Shown here piece by piece: positions 1 through 11,387 of a DNA stretch of 64,000 nt; the first letter of the stretch is position 1; every line of letters begins with the position of its first letter. Source of the stretch: Astrocystis sublimbata (taxonomy: Eukaryota > Ascomycota > Sordariomycetes > Xylariales > Xylariaceae). The translations under genes and the position numbers were made by a program. The notes under the pieces are model-generated. The model had not been told where the DNA came from. It saw nothing but the letters and a program-made list of their open reading frames with translations, and searched no databases. The stretch lies in assembly GCA_022453515.1 (NCBI GenBank), contig JAJNNY010000003.1, positions 682,001-746,000 on the forward strand, given 5' to 3'.

Positions 1-68
1 TGCTTCTCTTTCCAACTCTGACTTGTCACATTCTATTCCGGTAATTTGGAAACTGACCTTCAATCTAG

Positions 69-546
69 AAAATGCCTGTGCCGCGATTGCCAAAATTCTC
101 CACTTCAACAAACAGAGTGTGGAGGATCCCCAGCCCGTTATAAGTCAATGGTACCTTGCCCTCATACCCCAGGAATGATGTGCATTATTAATCATGATTT
201 AGGGTCAATACACTTCCTGTGACCAACGATGAAGAGGCGGCGCCATACGCCTATGGTTACCTTGTTGAGTTGATTGAACAGTGAGTAGACATGCACATCC
301 ACCCATACAATAATACCATGCTAACAGCTGAGTAGGCAGCACCCAGCCGTCGCAGGCCAAGTAGACAAAATATTTGTGTATGTAGGGAAGACGTTGGAAA
401 CGGAGATGCTCCATGGACAATTGGCTGTTCGTGTAGCCTCAGCCGTGCGATCACTGCTTGTATCGACCGGCGTTGATCCCACACCACTCCTGCAACAAAA
501 TTTCTCGGATGCATCACAAGAGATTATCCGACGCCATTTTACCTAG
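69..546 (+). CDS. Importin-beta family karyopherin, C-terminal end (5' part outside the window)
   Basis: Three spliced exons, 69-150, 203-280 and 336-546, give the last ~122 residues of a HEAT-repeat nuclear import receptor. Introns 151-202 and 281-335 are 52 and 55 nt, and a further intron ends at 68 (CTGAC branch point at 53-57). Reading frame is kept across all junctions and ends at TAG 544-546. Visible landmarks are NACAAIAKIL near the start, a W-V-N-T-L-P segment followed by NDEEAAPYAYGYLVELIEQ, and the tail PTPLLQQNFSDASQEIIRRH. The 'DNxxxAIA+... W...LP...D.EEA..vY..L.+LIE' arrangement is that of Kap123/importin-4-type receptors, which import ribosomal proteins and histones. The family assignment is from memory of the pattern, so the exact paralogue is uncertain; that this is coding is fairly secure. 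Confidence 0.68.
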
Positions 547-1503
547 GAAATGAAGGTTGCGCAATCGACGTCTGAAGCGAATAGGGGGTCAGATTACTGG
601 CCTTCAAAATGATCATGAATTGATCAGCAGCTCGCCACCATGAGCCATGAACCACCATCGCTCACACATTATGATGGAGAGGCCGATAGCCGCCTCTCGC
701 CGGTAGGGGCTGTCTGCGAACTAGCAATTTGTCTTTATATTGATACCACATTGTGCCGGGGCGCAAAGGATCCGCCTACCATCTTCGATGCGCCTAACTC
801 AACTTGAACTCAACCTTGACTGGGCGATTTCGAGATGGGTTTCTAACGTATTCGCTTTGGGTGGGCTATGGGAAATGTTCATGAAATCACAAGTTGCTCA
901 ATGCAGTTGAACATGGTTGGTATGTTGGTTGCTGCTTACAGCCTGCGGTGGGTCGACTCCAAGGCTGCAGGTGTATCTAGTTACCAGGAAGGGCCACTCG
1001 GATAGACGTCTTCACGCGCCTCGACATCGAGAGAACCTTGGTGCCAGGTGTATTTTGATAAGCAACACTATTGCATTATTATTCGTCGTCTGGGGTGTTT
1101 ACGCACTTACCTATGTAGATTCACATTAATTGAACGAGGATAGGGATACAGGGATAAGTACATGTACGTAGATATGTCCCTTACCTGTAAACTGGAAGCG
1201 AGTCACATGTAAGAGGGTACCTAAGCAGGTACCTTGAAATATAGGCCTGTCGAGCCTGTGTAGGTACCTAAAGTACCTAAGCGGTTACATCATCGCTACC
1301 CCACCAAGAAACACGCGCTTACCTACAGCTACCTAAGGTTATGAAGTAGCTAACCTCGCGGCGATTGGACTCCAGATATCTCGCAGCATGCTGTCCCCGG
1401 AAATAATCGAGGTCAATTAGGTATCTACACCTCTCTCGCCTCTAACTCACGACAAATTTTCCGGGTTCTTCACGCGATCCCGTCTTCCTCTTCATCCTTC
1501 GAC
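547..1503. other. Intergenic, no gene seen
   Basis: No open frame with coding character was found on either strand. The right half (about 1200-1340) is crowded with GGTACCT/ACCTAAG words, a motif that recurs in most intergenic spacers of this window. The last ~100 bases are the MOG1 promoter/leader and are pyrimidine-rich (TCTCTCGCCTCT, CTTCCTCTTCATCC). Confidence 0.6.
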
Positions 1504-2401
1504 ATGGCGACATACCAAAGCACCCCGCTATTTGGAGGGGCCCTTGTTTGCGATCTGTCGACCAAGTTCGCCGATGTTAGGTGCGTCCAGCCTCAACCCT
1601 TACCCCTTGCACATCTCAAATTTTGTTCTATGTATGCGCAGGGCCGCCGCGACGGAGGCTAGGGCCCCATCATCACCATCCGTCGTACCACGCGCAAGGC
1701 GCAGATGTAGGTGTGAATCGCGGGGCCTCGGCGCTTCTCGACCGGCTTCCCGACTGACTGATGGGTGCGCGCCCGCAACAGCCAGCTGCGCCAGGTTCCT
1801 GATAATCAGGAGGTCTACATCGATAAAGACGGCTTCACGAGCATCATCGTCGAGATCAACGAGCGCGTCGGTGGTGAAGGCAGTTCGGCCGAGATCGATG
1901 GCCGCGCGCTGACCACGCATTTGGAGGAGATCGTCGGCGACGACGCCGACCGTCTGAAGGTCTGGAACACCACACCTACACAATTTTCGAAGCTCGAGTA
2001 TGTTGTCCGTTGTGTCATCTGTCCAAGTGTTGCTCGCTGACCCACACGCTTCCTGGCGCAACAGCGACGACATACCAGCCTATACCCTTATTGCCACGCT
2101 CTCACCCCACGCACCCTCGGCAACGGAAGCCGATAGCAGCGGCAGCGGCAGCGCCAGTGGTGCCGGTGCAGGCAAGCCCGATTTTACGGCCATCATTCTG
2201 ACGCTCGTCCGGCTGGAGCGCGAGCACACCGATCTCCTCATCACAGTCAACGTGCCGCACATACGTGGCGAGTACGACGAAGACGATGTCGATCTGCAGC
2301 TCGGCAAGCAGGGCCAACTAATCGGTGACGCGGTCGACTACGCCTCTCGTATCTGGGAGTCTTTCAAGGTCAAGGATTGGGGATTGTTTAAGGAGGTATA
2401 G
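1504..2401 (+). CDS. MOG1: Ran GTPase-binding nuclear import factor Mog1
   Basis: Exons 1504-1580, 1782-1997 and 2065-2401 encode 209 residues, close to yeast Mog1 (about 218). Mog1 binds Ran and releases its nucleotide, supporting nuclear protein import. The N-terminus carries the family signature: a short lead, then LFGGALVCDLSTKFADV, then after intron 1 QLRQVPDNQEVYIDKDG. The C-terminus has VNVPHIRGEYDEDD and a Trp-rich end (IWESFKVKDWGLF). Intron 2 (67 nt) has a GTATGT donor, CTGAC branch and CAG acceptor. Intron 1 (201 nt) is long for this gene but joins the frame correctly; a different internal splice is possible. The neighbour upstream is an importin-beta gene, so two Ran-pathway genes sit side by side, in tandem. 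Confidence 0.88.
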
Positions 2402-3593
2402 CGGAGATGTAGAAAGATGGAGAAGGGATTGTCGTAGGTGAACAAAGGCGCATGCGATACGGGACTTGACTGACATCGGGAAGGAATCCACGAAAGATTA
2501 GGCAACAAGCTAGGGATCCAGTTGTGATTTACTGTCAGGCCCCTACCAGATACGTGAGGCGCTAGCTAGCCTAAGAAAGGGGTTGGTCATCTGAGGACTG
2601 GTTTCACGACATTGCGCAAGGTTCCTACCTACCTTGAGAACCTACCAGATACCTAGGAACCTAAGAAAATGCATACGCTCGCTCGGCATCAATGCCCTGA
2701 GTGGAAGAGGAGAAATACGGCCACGGGTTGCTGCATGTATGGGGGGCTATTTGGAGGCGCTGGGTAATACATGTTTTTACAAGTTTAGTGACAAAGTAGT
2801 TAGGTAGACATAGTAACTGTCCTTTATGAACACTGCCTACCCCCCAGTTGTTCTCAGTGCTCCTTGGTTTACATAGCATAGAGCTGCTGGTTTTTCATCC
2901 AGTTCAAGTCAAGCCAATTGCGCGGAGCTATTCGAGGGCTGAAACAAGCCATGATACATCTTTATCTCAGGGAGTTCTCCCTCGGCTTCACCCTCCACCG
3001 AAAAATCATTTTGCTACGAATAATGTAGCTTCACCTGGCTTCCTCTACAAGGCTACCTCGGACTGGGTGGAAGGAGGGCACATGGTTGACTTAGGTACGT
3101 AGGGGATGCTTATAAAGCGAGCGTCTCTAGGGTATTTCTACCACTGGTTGGCCGGTTTTCTTGCCCACCAAAAAAAGAAAAAAAAAGCTCTGTCAACCAA
3201 TGTCGTAAGAAGGTAAACTTCAACACATTTGTTTATAGAACAAACACACATGCTCCCGAGTATCGCTTTGTAACTTACCTATTCGACAATCCCCGCCTAT
3301 TCTCACATTTTTATCACGTATTGCTTGTTATAACCCCCATGACACCGAAGCCACAACTTACGTGTTCTTGCGCTTAAGCATCCAACTCGAATCAAAATCT
3401 ATACGACTGCACAAGCTAGGGTGTTATTGTACGCAGCAACTTGCGATGTTATCGACGATATTACGTTATTGCACTTTCATTCCACTACAGATAGGGGCAT
3501 GCATGAGCCATAGTTCCTTTAATCGTTGCTATCATCAAGTATACACTCGCAAGCATACCAAATGGAAAGGAGCGTAGAGATCACCATGACAAC
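2402..3593. other. Intergenic between convergent MOG1 and the GCNA-like gene; no gene seen
   Basis: It separates two 3' ends, so it should hold both 3' UTRs. Short frames on both strands lack conserved motifs. There is an A-rich run at about 3169-3187 and another cluster of ACCTACC/ACCTAGG words at 2625-2665. Confidence 0.6.
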
Positions 3594-5903
3594 CTATGCA
3601 AAGATGTCGTACGCCCCTTTAGTCTTTTCAGTGCTGCCCTCGTCAGAAATGTCATCACTCCCGATTTCCAGCACCTCCACAGCAGCCGCCAGCCCTTTAA
3701 CACCATCACCAACAGAGGCAACTCCCCCCTCTGTCTTGGTCTTCGCTGTTTTCTGATGCTCACCCCACCGCGCCGAGACCACGGCCATCTTCTCGCCAAA
3801 CGAGAGACCCTTGTGGGTTACGCTGAGAGCTTTCATCTCGCGTGATGTGAACTCTTGGTACGCTGTCTTTTTCTTCTCTGTCTTTGGCAGTATTTGAGCT
3901 CCAATTGCAATGTCTCTGCTCTTCCCCAGATCCGTAGTAGCGCCACCCCGAGGAATAGGCTTCACTTGCACCAGAATGCCTTGCTTGCACCGCCCGCAGC
4001 GCTGGCGGGTTGGGTCCACGCTACGCGAGTGCCGGCTCACCTCGCTCGCGCAGTCGGCGCACCGCCAGACAAAGCGGTACTCGATCTCATAGCTATGGCG
4101 CGTTGTCACGTCGATGCTGATGCCGCGGTCCCGGGGCGTCTTGAGAACTTTTCCAGTCCCGCCACCGCCTCTGTCACTCCTGCCGGAGGCGCTGAGCATA
4201 ACACGTTGCCCGAACGTCTTGAACTCGACACCGTGCGCTTGCTTTGGCTTCCCATGGAGTAGGAACACGGCCAGGTGGCAGAACTCGTGGGCCACAGTAT
4301 TCAGCAGATCTGATTCGTTGGACAGGACTTTGGTCGCAAGCTCGATCGAAGCGTAGTGCTGTGCTGTCGACTTGGTAGTCAGCGCCGAACTACCATCCCT
4401 AGTCGACGATGTCGAGGGCTGTCTCGCTGCTGTCGTTGTAGTCGTCTTGCACTTCCAATGAGCGCGCCCCGCCGTCGATAGAAGCGACGTGGACCATACG
4501 ATACGCAGACCTCCTGTCGCTTCGGTCAGCCGCGCCAATTTGCCGTCGGTGACGACCTCGTCGAGCTCTAGCAGGAAGTCGCGCGCAAGTTCCTCTTTCA
4601 CGGCGTCAAAAGCCTTCTTTGCCTGTTTCTTCTCCGGACTTGTGCCGTACCGTCGCTTCAGCTCCTCTTTGTTGTCGGCAGCTGTCACGTCTGTTATTGC
4701 CTTTTTCTTTGCGGCGTCCTTTTTCGGCGGCGAGTGCTTGTCTATCCATGCGAAATTCGCCTCAGGATCCCAAAACTCTTTATGTTCAGGCTTCCAGGGC
4801 GATGGTGGAATTCGTGGTAGCTTGTCTGGAGACGCCGTAAGTTTTTTCCTGGGGGTCATGGGCTCCAAGGTAGGAGTGGTGGCGATCAATTCCTCCGACT
4901 CGGACTCATTGAAACTACGAAGTCGTTAGCAAACTCGATCATAATCGCGGCAGTGTAAGCAATTCCTCCTTGCTCAACTTTATACAATGGGCAAACGAGA
5001 TAAATAAATCAAAAACAATACCCACATCTTAAGCTTCTCAAAGACATCTTCCAGACTACTTTTCGCCGCTGCTGATGTCTGCCCTGTAGTTGATCTCTTT
5101 GGCATGGTCCTTGTTTCAGACTGCGTTGAGGGACCCGTTGCCTTCTTATCTGGGTTTGTAACAGCAACCGTCGTCTTTTTCTTCACTGGGTCCCTTGAAG
5201 AAGATAGCATGCGACGCTGCATTCGACGAGGACCATTCGGGCTTTGTGATCGACGTGGTGGCGTCATTGAAAGTTCGTCAGAGTCCGAGTCCCCTCCTAG
5301 GATGAAGTCCGACTCCTCGTCCTCGCTAGACAAGGGGATGTCGTTTTTGCCATCATATACATCGTCTGAGTCTGATTCATCTGAAGGGACTATCCACTCA
5401 TCCTCTTTTAGAGCCGCTTTAGCAATAAGTGCTTTCTTCTCTCCTCGAGATATCAGTCGTCGGGACTTTTTCTGTTCCTTCGGCGGGCTGTCCAACATAT
5501 CGCTACCAGAGGAGGTGTGTTTGGCCTTTGCGGGGAGCCGATCCAATATCTCTCCTGCTGGTGAGATCCTGATATCTTTTTTCCCACCTTCGGGGAAAGC
5601 TGGCTTATTGGGGCCGGCAGCGCGACTGGTTAGCCCTCTTGTCAAGTTTGAGCCCTGCCACGGTTCCGAAAGTGTGCTGTCCATTGTCGGGCCGCGGCCG
5701 AGTTTGCGAACCCGCCTTGCGGTAGGCGGTGTTTTTTTGTCGACGTCCTTGGATGTGACATCTACTGGTTGGTGCGAGGAGAGCTTTTTTGAAACATCCT
5801 GCTTTTCGTTCGCGGGCTGCCTGTTGGATGTTTTCTTTTGTCGCCGGGCAACAACAACCTCTATCTCTGGGAACTCATCCTCGCTGCCAGATACGTACGC
5901 CAT
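3594..5903 (-). CDS. GCNA-like SprT-domain metalloprotease with acidic N-terminus
   Basis: Exon 1 is 5903-5026 and exon 2 is 4914-3594, giving 732 residues; the 111-nt intron has a GTGGGT donor and a GCTAAC branch before TAG, and splices in phase 2 (..EKLK-I-FNESESEE..). The N-terminal ~300 residues are disordered and rich in Ser, Asp and Glu. The C-terminal half is a SprT-like zinc protease: VWSTSLLSTAGRAHWK, YASIELATKVL, then the HExxH site in AHEFCHLAVFLLHG, followed by a Cys4 zinc ribbon (WRCADC ... QRCGRCKQG). This matches GCNA/ACRC proteins and S. pombe C19G7.04, which process DNA-protein crosslinks in the nucleus. An apparent Thr/Ser-rich insertion lies between AHWK and the HYASIELA helix. 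The first Met (5903) begins MAYVSGSEDEF; no upstream ATG in frame was seen. Confidence 0.86.
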
Positions 5904-8900
5904 CTTTGCCAACGAAACAGCTTGCCAATGCAGTAAAAATGCAGTTATGTGATTTGTTATCAGCTACAGCATATGTAATCGCGACTAGGGTGCTAAGACA
6001 TGAGTGAAAAGATGTCAATGTTAACGCCGAACAACTGGCTCTGTGCGTGTGGGTCAGTCTATTTAGGCCCCGTTGCCAGGCAACGAGCCCTTCTCTAGTA
6101 TGTATGTTGTCTGTCCACGCTTCGCGGCGAACAACATGCGCAGCCCATCCCCAGTTCAATTGAACGCCATTGTATCAAAAAGAAAAAAAAAAGAATTGCG
6201 AGTGTAGGTTAAAATAATATGGAGGGGGAAAGCAGCTTCTCGTGATGAAACCCGCAACACTCTACACCAAATATGAATTCCGTCCCCCATAGCACACGCA
6301 CAAAGAAGATATCATAGTACTTTGGTCCTGAATTATCCAGAATGCTGGGCACATGAATTACGTGCCTGGTACAATCTCTTTTCGTCCTACTTGTTTGCTA
6401 CAACATATCTTGAGCACAAGATGATAACATTACACGGCAAACTGTATCTGGGCAGCGTAACTGCTGTGCGCCCACCACAATTACTTTCCTGCCATTCCTG
6501 CCACAGGGTAAGCGATCCGTCTGTAACGTGCCAGGTGTTATGGGCGGCAAGGTAAATATGATTGGTACGCAGAGCTGCGCCTGTGCACCTGTTCAATACA
6601 CCAATATGTCGAGCACGCTCAAGCAAAAAATTAGCTTTGTGTCTGCCGTGTCGGGACTGTATGAACATCGTTGCGGTCCGAGCCGTACCACAGTGGGTTG
6701 TAGATATGGCATGCATGTGCAGGCTTTGCTTCTACAGCTATTATATGCGTAGGTACTCGTTTATCTCAGCACATGTGTCTCTCGAACAGGTTGCTTGTTT
6801 TATTATTAGCTTGTGCAGCACTAGGCATGGTGTAAGATGATGCTACCTAGGTTAGGATGCCTGGCGGGCCTGGCATCTGGGTAGCTACCTAAGGTATGGC
6901 GAGGTATGGGCGCAACGCCATAGGGATAAGCGCACATCTAGACACGAACCAAACGGTGTTGTGTCTGCACACATCGAAGTAAAGGCCAACGGTATTGGTC
7001 TTGTTGGAAATAGACTTTACGATAGTACGATTACGACTAGTTTTTGGCCATTAAGTACAAGCATACAGTACCTTGGCGTGTTATACGCCTTACGCTCTCC
7101 TCTTACGAAGCAGCTTGCAGCATATCTACAGTGCTGTACTACCGCCTATCATGAACTTGTGCTTCACCCTGCAAGTTACGAATGGGAAACATGCAAGCGT
7201 CGCTTCGTCCGAGGATGTGTAGGTTTCACAGAAATGTATCACCGATCAAGGTAGACAGGTGCGGTAGTTCCGTAGGATCTGGGTGGGCTATGTAAAGAAA
7301 CTTATGGTGGTTATGGAGCAGTGAAGGAACCGGCAAGCCACCCCCCTGAAAATCCCAACTTCACATTTTTTAGGGTGTGCGTAAGGCATTCGGATCTGAC
7401 ACTTGACCAGCCTTTGTGGATCCGCAGATGTTCCGTCTGGCCAGTAGATCCAGCCTCTCCTTGAAACATGGCTCGCACGGCTTGCATGTTGGGTGGGAAC
7501 TGGGGACAGGCAGGCTCGACAGGTACTGCGTACAACAAAGTGTACAGCATCCTGGCGTGCGTGGCTCAAGATCCTTCATAAAACAATGTCGTGGTGCCCG
7601 TCGGTTCACCCAGATGTTCGTCGTAGTACCGGAGCCACCTTCCTATCATAGCTCGCATAGAGGTAGCGAGCTCGTGAGGGCAGATATACCATCTCCAAAC
7701 CCTCCGTTCTATCGGGGCATTTGCAACACATACCCGAAGAATAACAACGCCCTGTTTTTCCAGACAACGGCAGATGAATTCCTCACTGGCGAGTCGCATG
7801 TTTGTGTGTCTGCCTGGAATGGGAAGTAACAAGCAAGGTTGGATGTTCCCAGTAAGTGATGGTGAAACAACATTACTGGCGGTCAACACCCACGAATTTC
7901 AAGGCATAAGCATAATACGCCGCATTATTGAAATACTTAGTGATCACTGTTAAGCCGTACCTAGCGAGGTAGCCTCGGCCGGTGTACCTTGGATTCATGT
8001 GCTTTCGTATATTGTTACGCGGCCAGGTTGTGAGGGACCACGGGCGAATAGTCGGCCGCCTTTCGAAATGGAAGCGTCATCGTGATCGCTACCAACCACT
8101 TCGGACATGGTCGCTGTCAAGGCACCGGGCGGATCCAGCCCGATAAAGCACCACTGAGAAGCGATTGGGACCTGCATAGGTTTGGCACTTGTCTAGGCTA
8201 TATGTCTCGTCTTCTGTGATTGGACACTCTGGACCACCTTGCCACTGGGTGACGTAAAGAAGGTAGAGCGGCGGCGTCCATCCTCGGGCTGTCTAACTGT
8301 CTTTCTCTTAGTTCGCTGCGCCACGTCCAAGGATGTGCTGCATAACTCGGATCGATAGATAATCTTTGCATGAGCGAGTGTCAGTGCAGAGACTGGAGGG
8401 AACCTCAGTCTGCATATCGGCGCCGGGTCTGGTATCTGGTGCCATGGTGCCAGGTAGTCGACTTTTAAGTAGAAGAAATCTATGTCAGCCCAAAATAAAT
8501 GCCATCCTTTTATTCCGTGTAGTCGCCTAGCACCAGCTCGCCAGCCGACTCGGGACACAGGTTTGGACAACAGCCACGTACCGAGTTCTATTTGTCAAAA
8601 CATAGGTAGTACAGTGCAGGGACAGTGGAAAACAAGCTCACCATACTCCGTACGGAGACGCGGTACGTGAGGAGATGACAATATCTGTGCTGTGGCTGTC
8701 TGCGGCGGCGGGTAGGGACCACCGTGCGTAGAGTGACCCTATTCCCGCTCCCGTCAAGCCCGCCGTCGACCCCGTGCTGGGCCCATGGTGATGCATGCCA
8801 GAAGGCATCGAGGTCGTCGAGGTAAGTAGTTCTGGTACTGGTAGGTAGTGACCAAAGACGACGGCATGACCCCACCCAAGGCCACCTCGCAATTCCCGCT

Positions 8901-11387
8901 CGTTCCGAACTGCTGGTGCCGCCCCAGTCGCCAGTATTTACATAGTGTTTGTACGGAGTATGCTGACTCCCGAGAACGACTCCTAAGGTATGCACAGTCG
9001 TATGTACAAGTAGTATTTGTAAAGGCCGTCTTACAAATGCCATTGCTGGCACTTTGCGGTGTTTTCTCAAGGATTGCTCTTCTCGAACCGGTTTGGCTCC
9101 ACGCCGCATGCTTGCTACTGCTATACTCCGTATGCACCGGCGAGAATGGCATAGTGGCTAAGTTGTGGATTGGGCCGTCGCTGCCTACTCCGTATTCACT
9201 ATCCTGTTCGCACGACGGCAGAGGCGGGATTGATTGACCAGGTCGTAGATTGAGTTGGGTGAGCAGGGCGAACAAGTCTTAGCATGCAATGGGCATGCAA
9301 AGGACCAAATGTCGTTAATGGTTGGGGGTGAGATAGGCAACTCGATGGTGAGATCTGAGTACCTATTTGGTACCTGAACATATACTATTGTCCTGTTATC
9401 TGCCCACTCGAATGACTTGCTTCCTTACCTCTCTCGCCTCTCTATTGCCAGACACGCCACTATATATATCCTAAGTGAAGAATTTACCTACTTTTCGCGT
9501 GGAACATATACCTTGCCTAGTATGTAGAGACGGGTAACGACTTAAGAATAACAATAAAAGTGTGATTATGGATTGGCAGGTGAATTGAGTGCGAGATGAA
9601 CTCCATTCGGATGTGCGCAGGGATATACTCGTAGATAGGTGCCTGTTTCGGCGCAGAAGAATGTACCAGCATTGAGCAATGGAGGATTCTAGTTCAGCAG
9701 CCGGGCAACTGGCGAGCTGGCTCGCCTGGCTAGGTACCATTAGGTACATATGTAGGTAGGTCTACGTAGGTCAACTGGGACACCCCTCGCCCGTATCTGA
9801 TAATAGAACAAGAAGAAACCCTTGCGGGTTGGGTACCTACATGTACATGTAGATACTAGCTATATGTGGTGTGGCCACCTGGGCAGGTGGGTATCGCCAC
9901 AGCCACAGCCCCCTTCGTTTCTTTGCCACCCACCCACAACGTGTAACGTCTGCCGGGTAACGTCACAGTGCGATGGGCTCCCTCGCCTTCGAATACCAGC
10001 CTACATGTACCTTGCCAGGTACAAATCTACGGAGGGAGTACATGCTCTCTCGCAATCTTGCCCACTGCGATAAGACCCCTTTTCGCCATAGAGCGGCCTG
10101 ATACCTACATGCAGGTGGTGTTGGTTCACATGTATAGGTAAGGTGAGCGAGCAGAGACGCTGCAGGTGGTGGTGAGCCGGAAGTAAGTTTACTCAAGGTA
10201 CTTCTACTCAATGTACGGGTATGGGCCACTCACTCGCCCCCTGCATAAGACAGTGCTAGAGACGGTACCGGTACGAAGTACACAGAAACAGGTGTCTGCA
10301 CGGGCAGCCTGATTCGATAGGTATGTACATGTACCTAGGCATGCTAGGGAAGCCTTGATAGGGCCTGATTATGCTCCAAGGACCCATACTTACAGGGCGG
10401 GTATGCCCCCATGCTCGCCCATCCCTCGCTCCTTTTACCAATTTTCTTGGTTTTCGCACCTCAACGATCCCAGATCCCAAGTGGGTCGTCCCCTTTCCCC
10501 CTTCCCTATTCGCGACTGAGCGCCTCGATCCAGGTGGAATCCGATTTACACTCGCTTTTGTCCTTTCCTCTAACCTTTCCTCCTCCAGACCTCACCCTCA
10601 CTTCTCCTACTCCCCATACCATCCGTTCCGAAATTTCGCGGAACTGCACAGGAGGGTAGTGAGTAGAGATAAACCAGGATCGACTGCATCTTGTTCGTTC
10701 GTTAACTCCAATTGTCACGCTCGTTGTGGATTATTTACTTGCGACCGGCTGAAACCTGCTGGCACGCGTCCAGAAGCCCAAGCGTGGAAACAAAGCGAGA
10801 CCGTCGGCTCACACATTGAAAAGAGACCAGAGTTCGACTTTCGGCATTCTGTCAACGCAAGAGGCAGTCCACCAAGGACGTGGCACTGACACAGGTGAGC
10901 AAGCCACTTCTGATACCTCCTGTTGGGTACGAGAGACGCCGCAGGCGACTCTTTATCTTCGAATTTGGTGTTGCGTAGCAGCCGGCAGGGGCGTGGCTAC
11001 CTACACTTGCCCAAGCGGATATGCAGTCACCGATCGCAACGTCCACCCGACCCTGCACTGTGTCTTCGACGACCAACCTCCAAACCATGGCCGGTCATCC
11101 TCGTGCGTTCTTCAGGCACTAACAGTATCGTTAGGTCAACAGCACGGCGCCCGCCGAGAAGGTCCAACTGGCAACTTGTCGCGAATGACTATTGTGGCCG
11201 GCCACATCTCAACTGTACGGATCAATTAATACCTAATCGACCACACGTTCGACACCTGCCTTTTAAATGCTACAGATCTGTACGTGACGAATGCCAACGA
11301 GAAGAAGTCGCGAGACAAGGTCGAGGCTGACAGTGCATATATCCAGGATCTTCAAACTTTATTTGTGCAAGCTCGACGATCGTAAAG
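5904..11387. other. 5.5-kb gene-free stretch, including the FKS1 promoter and leader
   Basis: No recognisable protein, tRNA or repeat family was found on either strand. The left part is the promoter of the GCNA-like gene (A-rich run at 6177-6191). The middle has short, mutually overlapping frames with no family features. From about 10400 the plus strand becomes C/T-rich (TCCTTTCCTCTAACC, CTCCTCCAGACC), typical of the leader of a highly expressed fungal gene, so the FKS1 transcript probably starts there and has a long, possibly spliced 5' UTR. TACCT/AGGTA words are frequent at 6840-6910, 9360-9380, 9730-9770 and 10320-10340. Confidence 0.5.

Noticed and set aside
1600..2073. Minus-strand frame across the MOG1 exons
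   Set aside because: It is antisense to the clearly conserved Mog1 reading.
10371..11229. Open frames upstream of FKS1
   Set aside because: C/T-rich composition and lack of motifs fit a long 5' leader rather than a separate protein.
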